A stretch of DNA of 6,511 nt, taken from contig HF998499.1 of NCBI GenBank assembly GCA_000433775.1, forward strand, positions 53,926 through 60,436, read 5' to 3'. Numbering within the stretch: the stretch's first letter is position 1; the number at the start of each line of letters is the position of its first letter. Both the position numbers and the translations under genes were made by a program. Positions 1-3,689 of the stretch are shown piece by piece. Source of the DNA: Corallococcus sp. CAG:1435. Its GTDB lineage: Bacteria; Bacillota; Clostridia; Christensenellales; CAG-314. The notes under the pieces are model-generated. The model ran no database searches, had not been told where the DNA came from, and saw only the letters and a list, made by a program, of their open reading frames with translations.

Positions 1-35
1 AAATGCAAAAAAAGAAAGGCGAAGCAAAACGGGGC

Positions 36-69
36 AATAAAAAAGAGTGAGGCGTTTCTCACTCTTTTT
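36..69 (-). terminator. Intrinsic terminator of the tRNA-Leu gene
   Basis: A perfect 12-bp inverted repeat (40-51 with 58-69) closes a 6-nt loop. Read on the minus strand it is followed by a T-rich tail at 44-36. It lies 27 nt downstream of the tRNA CCA end, so it is the natural terminator of that transcript. The plus-strand side also carries a run of T at 65-69, so it may work in both directions. Confidence 0.85.
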
Positions 70-96
70 GTTTGCGACTCTCAGCGAGCCTTCTTG

Positions 97-179
97 TGGT
101 GCGGATGACAGGACTTGAACCTGCATGGTTTCCCACATGAACCTGAATCATGCGCGTCTGCCAATTTCGCCACATCCGC
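97..179 (-). tRNA. tRNA-Leu (anticodon CAG), CCA encoded
   Basis: The full cloverleaf can be drawn on the minus strand. The acceptor stem GCGGATG (179-173) pairs with CATCCGC (107-101), followed by discriminator A at 100 and a genomically encoded CCA at 99-97. The D arm is GCG/CGC around AAATTGGCAGA. The anticodon stem CATGA/TCATG closes the loop TTCAGGT, placing anticodon CAG at 145-143, which reads the Leu codon CTG. A class II variable arm built on TGGG..ACCA follows, then a T arm with loop TTCAAGT. The D-loop GG, the extended variable arm and discriminator A all agree with leucine identity. The gene is monocistronic, with a terminator 27 nt downstream. Confidence 0.96.
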
Positions 180-229
180 ATATAAAGTTGTTTTTAATTA
201 TTGAGATTGCTCTGTGCGTCCGGCATTCA

Positions 230-286
230 GCCGAGCCAAACGGTAGGTTTGGCGAACGCCTCGGAGCGAGTATTTCGCCTCTCGGC
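230..286 (-). other. GC-rich folded element in the tRNA leader
   Basis: Three inverted repeats sit within 57 bases. An outer 6-bp stem (GCCGAG 286-281 with CTCGGC 235-230) encloses GGCGAA 279-274 with TTCGCC 256-251, and a 7-bp hairpin GCCAAAC 253-247 with GTTTGGC 241-235. The last two compete for 253-251, and the last also shares base 235 with the outer stem. The element is clearly more GC-rich than its flanks. It lies between the predicted tRNA promoter and the tRNA, so it could be part of the 5' leader removed by RNase P, a small structured RNA, or a dispersed palindromic repeat. I do not recognise it as a known family, and see no convincing reading frame in it. Confidence 0.35.
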
Positions 287-393
287 AAATTTGTTACGAT
301 GTCCTTGCCGATAAAACTGCATTTTCGACGAAGTTGGCAAAAAAGATAAAAATAGAGGAATCCGTTTGCCTCATTCGGTCGAAAGCAAGAGTT

Positions 394-422
394 ATTATAC
401 TGCATTTTTGCGTTTTACGCAA
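394..422 (-). promoter_or_regulatory. Probable promoter for the tRNA-Leu transcript
   Basis: On the minus strand a consensus -10 TATAAT (399-394) lies 17 nt downstream of TTGCGT (422-417), a partial -35. The predicted start near 387 would give a leader of about 205 nt before the tRNA. That is long for a tRNA gene, so a weaker, nearer start (an AATAAT at 202-197 without a recognisable -35) is an alternative. Confidence 0.55.
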
Positions 423-531
423 CTGTTTACATAAAAATTGTGCGTATTTTGTTTTGACGATATCAACCTCTCACTTTTTTACAGTACGCCGAGCGTGCGG
501 TTGAGCAGTGTTTGTCGGCAAGTAAAAACAA

Positions 532-607
532 TTCACAAAATGTGTGAAACAGACAACGGCGTATTGCACATTGTGCTTTTACACAAACCGTACATTATTT
601 GTGTAAA
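532..607 (+). repeat. Cluster of three dyads upstream of murI
   Basis: The 468-nt gap between the tRNA and murI holds three consecutive inverted repeats here. They are TTCACA-N5-TGTGAA (532-548), the palindrome GCACA-T-TGTGC (566-576), and the perfect 10-bp repeat TTTACACAAA-N10-TTTGTGTAAA (578-607). The two long-spacer dyads have centres about 5 helical turns apart. They could be operator sites for a dimeric regulator or hairpins in the murI 5' untranslated region. There is no T tract after the last one, so it is not a normal intrinsic terminator. I see no convincing -35/-10 pair for murI; TTGACG at 454-459 with TACAGT at 480-485 is spaced too widely (20 nt). Confidence 0.5.
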
Positions 608-648
608 CAAAAAGGCGAATTTTGCATAAAATTGTCGGGAAGGGAAAT

Positions 649-1389
649 ATGGAAAATTTTGTGGGCGTAATGGACAGCGGTATAGGTGGATTGACGGTGC
701 TTTCCCAACTGCAAAAATATTGTCCGAGGTGCGATTTTGTGTACTTTGCCGATAATGCCTTTTGTCCTTACGGGGAAAAAACTTTCCGTCAAATACGCAA
801 AAGAGTTTTGACCGTTGCCAATCGTCTGAAAAACATGGGGGCAACGGAAATCGTGGTGGCGTGCAACACGGCGTCGCTTTTTTGCGAGGAAATACAATCA
901 ACTACCAAACTGCCCGTGTACGATGTCATCACGCCCACCTGCAACGAGGCGGCTAACACCACAAAAAACCGACGTGTAGCATTGCTCGCTACAAAAGCGA
1001 CGGTGCAAAGCCAGCGTTATCAAAATTTGTTGAGTAACAAAAACATTGCTACGGTTGCAAAAAGTTGTGGCACTTTTGTCCGTTTGTTGGAAGAGGGAAG
1101 GGAAAACCGTCTGCAAGAGGTGCAACGTCAACTGCAAAATTTTCACGGCGATTTCGACACAATAATTTTGGGATGCACGCATTTTCCTTTGTTGCAAAAG
1201 GAAATTGCAAGTTGCTTTCACGGCGTTGCCATTGTGTCCTGTGCAAAACCAACGGCGCAAGTGTTTGCACGAGGCAACGTTCCGTCGGGAAGTGGCAAAA
1301 CGCTGTACCTCACAAGCGGAAACACCGAAAAAGTTGTGCGAGCGGCGTCGCTGTTGGGGAAGTATTCTTTTGCGGAGGTTGAGTTGTAG
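649..1389 (+). CDS. murI: Glutamate racemase
   Basis: Cytosolic enzyme that interconverts L- and D-glutamate without a cofactor, supplying D-Glu for MurD in peptidoglycan synthesis. The 246-residue product carries the family signatures in order: DSGIGGLTVL at 9-18, YFADNAFCPYGEKT around 32-45, the first catalytic cysteine in VVACNTAS (Cys72), and the second in LGCTHFPLL (Cys176, with His178). The length is slightly below the usual ~260-270, the loss being mainly at the C-terminus. I chose the ATG at 649 because it is preceded by the purine-rich site GGGAAGGGA at 637-645 and puts the Asp-Ser motif at its usual distance from the N-terminus. A TTG 27 nt upstream is also in frame but has no ribosome binding site. 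The motif usually ending the second half (VDSG-like) reads VSCAKPTA, a mild divergence. It is monocistronic: a terminator follows 10 nt after the stop, and the next gene converges on it. Confidence 0.95.
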   Translation: MENFVGVMDSGIGGLTVLSQLQKYCPRCDFVYFADNAFCPYGEKTFRQIRKRVLTVANRLKNMGATEIVVACNTASLFCEEIQSTTKLPVYDVITPTCNEAANTTKNRRVALLATKATVQSQRYQNLLSNKNIATVAKSCGTFVRLLEEGRENRLQEVQRQLQNFHGDFDTIILGCTHFPLLQKEIASCFHGVAIVSCAKPTAQVFARGNVPSGSGKTLYLTSGNTEKVVRAASLLGKYSFAEVEL

Positions 1390-1399
1390 AGTAAAGAAA

Positions 1400-1430
1400 A
1401 AGCCCCGAGGTTACTTTTCCGCAGGGGCTT
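1400..1430. terminator. Bidirectional terminator between murI and folT
   Basis: The stem AAGCCCC (1400-1406) pairs with GGGGCTT (1424-1430) around a 17-nt loop. On the plus strand it is followed by seven T (1433-1439), ending murI. On the minus strand it is followed by TTTTCTTT, ending folT. The folT stop codon (1413-1411) lies in the loop, and its last few codons form one arm of the stem, so coding sequence and terminator are superimposed. Confidence 0.9.
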
Positions 1431-2031
1431 CCTTTTTTTGTCGCGAATTAAGTTGTATTTTTGCAAACAGTTTGTCCAGCACTTTGGATTGTTGTATTGC
1501 GGCGATAATAACGACATTCACCAACCAGTTCAGCAGTTGCACGGGAACTCTGCCTGCCAGGTACACCCAAAAACTTTTTTCAATACCTGTTTTGTCCATT
1601 CGGAAAAACTCAATCAAGCCAATGGGACCGGGGTCGACGCCCACAATAATTTGCAACCACAATCCGAAAGTGTTGAACGTGCAGGAACACGCCACAAAGC
1701 AAATTGCCGAAGCGATAAGCAGTTTGACCAGTCGGTTTTTAACGGGAAGTTTGTACACAAGTGCGCAAATCACCCCCGTAAGAGCGCTTGCAAGGGAAAC
1801 AAACCAGTTGTAGGCACCAAGTGGGTGTATGAAGTGTGCAAGCAAGTCGCCCAAAAATCCGACGGCAAAAGCAGGAAATATTCCAAGATAGATTCCCGCC
1901 AAAAAAGCAAACACCACAGTGAAAGAAATCACTTTGCTGAAAGTGGGCGTCAGCGGAATTGTGAATATGTTTGCCACTACGGCAAGCGCCGTCAAAAGCG
2001 CCGTGAAAGCGAGTTTGAGTGTTTTGTTCAT
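1411..2031 (-). CDS. folT: ECF transporter S component, folate type (FolT-like)
   Basis: Membrane-embedded substrate-binding subunit of an energy-coupling factor importer; it needs the shared EcfA/EcfA'/EcfT module, which is not in this window. The 206-residue protein has about six hydrophobic segments (roughly 5-27, 32-52, 54-69, 75-93, 102-116 and 154-181). It shows the pattern I associate with folate-type S components: GDLLAHFIHPLGAYNWFVS at 61-79 followed by SALTG at 82-86, NTFGLWLQ near 120-127, and FWVYLAGRVPVQLLNWLVN at 154-172. The ATG at 2031 is fixed by AAGGAG at 2045-2040, eight T upstream; the frame stays open further upstream but has no other good start. Folate as substrate is supported mainly by the THF-type riboswitch in its leader, and more weakly by the protein itself. 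The charged C-terminal tail (KKEAPAEK) is encoded by the terminator hairpin. Confidence 0.9.
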   Translation of the reverse strand: MNKTLKLAFTALLTALAVVANIFTIPLTPTFSKVISFTVVFAFLAGIYLGIFPAFAVGFLGDLLAHFIHPLGAYNWFVSLASALTGVICALVYKLPVKNRLVKLLIASAICFVACSCTFNTFGLWLQIIVGVDPGPIGLIEFFRMDKTGIEKSFWVYLAGRVPVQLLNWLVNVVIIAAIQQSKVLDKLFAKIQLNSRQKKEAPAEK

Positions 2032-2042
2032 AAAAAAAACTC

Positions 2043-2089
2043 CTTTTGCGTTTTGCAAAAGCAGTCCGAGGCGGTGTAAAACCAAAACG
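2043..2089 (-). promoter_or_regulatory. Expression platform of the folT leader: two competing hairpins
   Basis: Hairpin A, CTTTTGC (2061-2055) with GCAAAAG (2049-2043), buries the 5' half of the folT Shine-Dalgarno AAGGAG (2045-2040). It is followed after three bases by eight T, so it can act as a sequestering stem or as an intrinsic terminator. Hairpin B, CGTTTTG (2089-2083) with CAAAACG (2055-2049), is a perfect 7-bp alternative that uses the same bases and would free the ribosome binding site. The two cannot form together. This is the usual logic of a riboswitch switch region; how the aptamer tips the balance is not evident. Confidence 0.6.
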
Positions 2090-2125
2090 TCCAACGCAAG
2101 GCAGATGAAACTTTGCTTGAACAAG

Positions 2126-2218
2126 GCAACGGACCGAACGGCGCACCGCAGAACGCATGAGTTCTTTCGTTCATGCCTTTTCCTAGACATGACACTTGAC
2201 GCGAGCCGTCAACTTTGC
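2126..2218 (-). promoter_or_regulatory. THF (tetrahydrofolate) riboswitch aptamer, divergent
   Basis: Compared from memory with the crystallised THF riboswitch, the element keeps these parts in order. P1 is GCAA (2218-2215) with TTGC (2129-2126), covarying from GGAG/CTCC. The AGU before P2 is kept. P2 is GACGGC (2210-2205) with GCCGTT (2142-2137), ending in a G-U pair as in the model. Then come TCGCGTCAAGTG (2204-2193), a P3 hairpin TCATGTC/GGCATGA (2192-2186, 2177-2171), AACGAA (2171-2166), a small hairpin AGAAC/GTTCT (2165-2161, 2154-2150), and GCGGTG (2149-2144). Oddities are one U-C mismatch in P2 (2204/2143) and a loop-3 pseudoknot cut to about three pairs (GGA 2183-2181 with TCC 2133-2131). 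It senses reduced folates and represses folate uptake genes in Bacillota, which fits the folT gene downstream. The predicted transcript start is next to P1. Confidence 0.8.
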
Positions 2219-2225
2219 TGTGTAT

Positions 2226-2254
2226 ATTATAATTCGGCAACGGCGTAAAGTAAA
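2226..2254 (-). promoter_or_regulatory. Promoter of the riboswitch-folT transcript
   Basis: On the minus strand TTTACT (2254-2249) is separated by 17 nt from a consensus -10 TATAAT (2231-2226). The expected start, at about 2219, falls one base before the first stem of the riboswitch. This supports both predictions. The leader is then about 188 nt long. Confidence 0.75.
2228..2233 (+). promoter_or_regulatory. Possible -10 of the DUF421 operon, overlapping the folT -10
   Basis: The plus strand also reads TATAAT here, sharing bases with the minus-strand folT -10 (the octamer ATTATAAT at 2226-2233 contains both). No -35 stands at 16-18 nt: TTGACG at 2196-2201 is 26 nt away and belongs to the P2/junction part of the riboswitch. 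The distance to the DUF421 start is suitable. Confidence 0.35.
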
Positions 2255-2295
2255 GGCTTTTGCATAAATTTTACCTTGTACAGCAAAATAAAAGT

Positions 2296-2970
2296 ATGAT
2301 TATAATCTTTTTGCGGGCTATCATACTGTTTGCCGTGCTTTTGTTTGCCATAAGGCTTATGGGAAAAAGGCAAATAGGCGAAATGGAGCCCTTCGAACTT
2401 GTAATAACGCTGGTAATTTCCGAGTTGGCATGCATACCTATGTCCGACAGATCCATTCCCATCACGTTTGGAATTGTGGCAATACTCACGATGTTTGTGA
2501 TACATCAATTCATTTTGTTGCTTTCAAAGAGCGTACGGTTGCAAGGGGTAATAAACGGCAAGCCCGTTATGGTAATAAATCCCGACGGCATAGACGAGCA
2601 GGCGTTGAAAAGTCTGAATATGCATGTTTCCGACCTGTTGCAAGCCATGCGCACGGCGCAGTACTTTTCTTTGGAAGAAATTTCCTACGGAATAATGGAA
2701 ACAAACGGACAACTGACCGTTGTCGCCAACAAAAAAATGCAGGACAAGCAGCAAACGTTGCCTGTGCCTTTAATTTTGGAAGGCAAGTGGAACGAACAGG
2801 AAATGCAGTCGCAAGGCTTTGACAAAGCGCAAATACAAAAATTACTTGCAGGCGAAAGAACGAAACTTAAAAGCGTAATTTTACTGGCGTTGGACGAAAA
2901 CAACCGCATGACGTTGCAAAGGCGAAAATCGTCAATAGTGTTCAAAAATGTGGAGGTAAACCGCAAATGA
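2296..2970 (+). CDS. DUF421 (YetF-like) membrane protein
   Basis: A 224-residue protein of the DUF421/YetF family, whose biochemical role is not established to my knowledge; in spore-formers relatives are linked to the envelope or spores. Membrane segments lie roughly at 2-19, 33-47 and 55-76. The family signature RLMGKRQIGEMEPFELV is at 20-36. A cytosolic domain from about 83 begins with QGVINGKPVMVINPDGIDEQALKSL-type sequence, the typical DUF421 'G-kp-vlI-nG-' stretch, and continues through LLQAMRTAQYFSLEEISYGIMETNG (114-138). Start choice is uncertain. The ATG at 2296 fits the family N-terminus but has no visible Shine-Dalgarno site. An in-frame TTG at 2260 would add 12 residues and has AAAGG only 3 nt before it. 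Its stop overlaps the next start (ATGA), so it is translationally coupled to the DUF4363 gene. The pairing itself is common in Clostridia. Confidence 0.9.
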   Translation: MIIIFLRAIILFAVLLFAIRLMGKRQIGEMEPFELVITLVISELACIPMSDRSIPITFGIVAILTMFVIHQFILLLSKSVRLQGVINGKPVMVINPDGIDEQALKSLNMHVSDLLQAMRTAQYFSLEEISYGIMETNGQLTVVANKKMQDKQQTLPVPLILEGKWNEQEMQSQGFDKAQIQKLLAGERTKLKSVILLALDENNRMTLQRRKSSIVFKNVEVNRK

Positions 2971-3344
2971 CAAAAAGTATTGTGGCGGGAATTGTGGCGT
3001 TGGTGCTTGTGGTGGCATGCGGCGTGGTGGAAGTGGTTTTGCTTAAAAACAGTTACGACGACCTTCATGCCGAATGTCTGGAAGTGATTCGCCTTGCCGA
3101 CGAGGAAACGCTTTCCCTGCAACGGTTTGAAACTTTCCGCAACAACTGGACAAAACTGCGTGAAACAAGCGAGTTGTTTTTGCCTCACATGGATGTGTAC
3201 GAGTTGAATTTGCGTTTTGCGGAATCGCAGGCATACGTCGAAACGGGAGATTTTCACCAACTGAAAGCGCAACTTTCCATAATAGAAGAGTTGTTGCGAT
3301 ATGTTCCGCATCTGATGATTCCAAGTCCCGTGCATATTTTATAG
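2967..3344 (+). CDS. DUF4363 family protein
   Basis: A 125-residue protein with one N-terminal membrane segment (about 4-25) and a helical extracytoplasmic or cytoplasmic remainder. It shows the DUF4363 pattern: LKNSYDDLHAEC after the membrane segment, W61 in NNWTKLRETSELFLPHMDVYELNL (59-82), AESQAYVETGDFHQLKAQLSIIEELL (85-110), and the closing YVPHLMIPSPVHIL. Function is unknown; the family is regularly encoded next to DUF421 genes, which suggests a shared complex or pathway. The start is secure: GGAGG at 2952-2956 lies 10 nt before an ATG that overlaps the preceding stop codon. Length is normal for the family. Confidence 0.92.
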   Translation: MTKSIVAGIVALVLVVACGVVEVVLLKNSYDDLHAECLEVIRLADEETLSLQRFETFRNNWTKLRETSELFLPHMDVYELNLRFAESQAYVETGDFHQLKAQLSIIEELLRYVPHLMIPSPVHIL

Positions 3345-3350
3345 GGGAAA

Positions 3351-3606
3351 ATGTGCCTGCCGTCTGACGCCGTGCAACGGGGATTGTTGTCATTGTTGCC
3401 GATTTGTTTTCCACGGCAGTTTCTGAATACGCAAGGCATTTGCACCGCCAAATTTTTTCGTGGCAAATGACGTCTGCACGAAGTTGTGGTTTTCCGTTGA
3501 AAAGGACGCCGATACGGTTGTTTACATTGCAAGCGGCACCCGCATTGCATTTGAGAAAACATGCGGAAACAGTCGCAACAAAAACAGCAAGGCACAGTCT
3601 GCATAA
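3351..3606 (+). pseudogene. Possible decayed small gene after DUF4363
   Basis: The 344-nt gap after DUF4363 has no intact frame with a good start, yet protein-like segments succeed one another in three frames. An ATG at 3351 (AGGGG just before it) opens MCLPSDAVQRG. Another frame reads TGIVVIVADLFSTAVSEYA (about 3377-3433). The third reads LWFSVEKDADTVVYIASGTR (about 3482-3541) and ends at TAA 3606. Codon choice in these pieces resembles the neighbouring genes. Two frameshifts would join them into a product of about 85 residues. I do not recognise the family, and noncoding drift remains possible. Confidence 0.35.
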
Positions 3607-3641
3607 ACGGTGCAAAACGCTTGTGCGAAAGCATTTGTAAC

Positions 3642-3689
3642 AAAAAAGTCCGTACGGTACAAAGAAAATTGTACCGCACGGGCTTTTTT
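3642..3689. terminator. Bidirectional terminator between the DUF421 operon and the large minus-strand gene
   Basis: A 21-bp stem (3642-3662 with 3669-3689) contains one G-U pair and one A-C mismatch and closes a 6-nt loop. It starts with six A and ends with seven T (3684-3690), so a U tract follows the stem in both directions. It ends the plus-strand operon, and on the minus strand it begins right at the stop codon of the 877-residue gene (3691-3689). Confidence 0.93.

Noticed and set aside
148..405. Minus-strand open frame of 85 codons across the tRNA leader
   Set aside because: It reads into the 5' half of tRNA-Leu and across the predicted -10; its Arg/Pro-rich peptide reflects the GC-rich stems rather than a protein.
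438..629. Open frame on the plus strand with a GTG start, 63 codons, upstream of murI
   Set aside because: It has no ribosome binding site and no recognisable motif, and it runs through all three dyads, which better explain the sequence.
2032..2190. N-terminal extension of folT of about 53 codons
   Set aside because: The frame is open by chance through the riboswitch and switch hairpins. The strong AAGGAG and the hydrophobic first helix fix the start at 2031.
2196..2201. TTGACG on the plus strand as a -35 box for the DUF421 operon
   Set aside because: The nearest TATAAT is 26 nt away, too far; these bases are explained by the riboswitch P2/junction on the other strand.
2126..2218. T-box, TPP, FMN or preQ1 element in the folT leader
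   Set aside because: I found none of their core strings (for example the T-box GGTGG bulge or the TPP CTGAGA), whereas the THF layout fits throughout.
2685..3615. Minus-strand open frames opposite DUF421/DUF4363
   Set aside because: They are Cys/His/Arg-rich antisense shadows of two genes that match known families.
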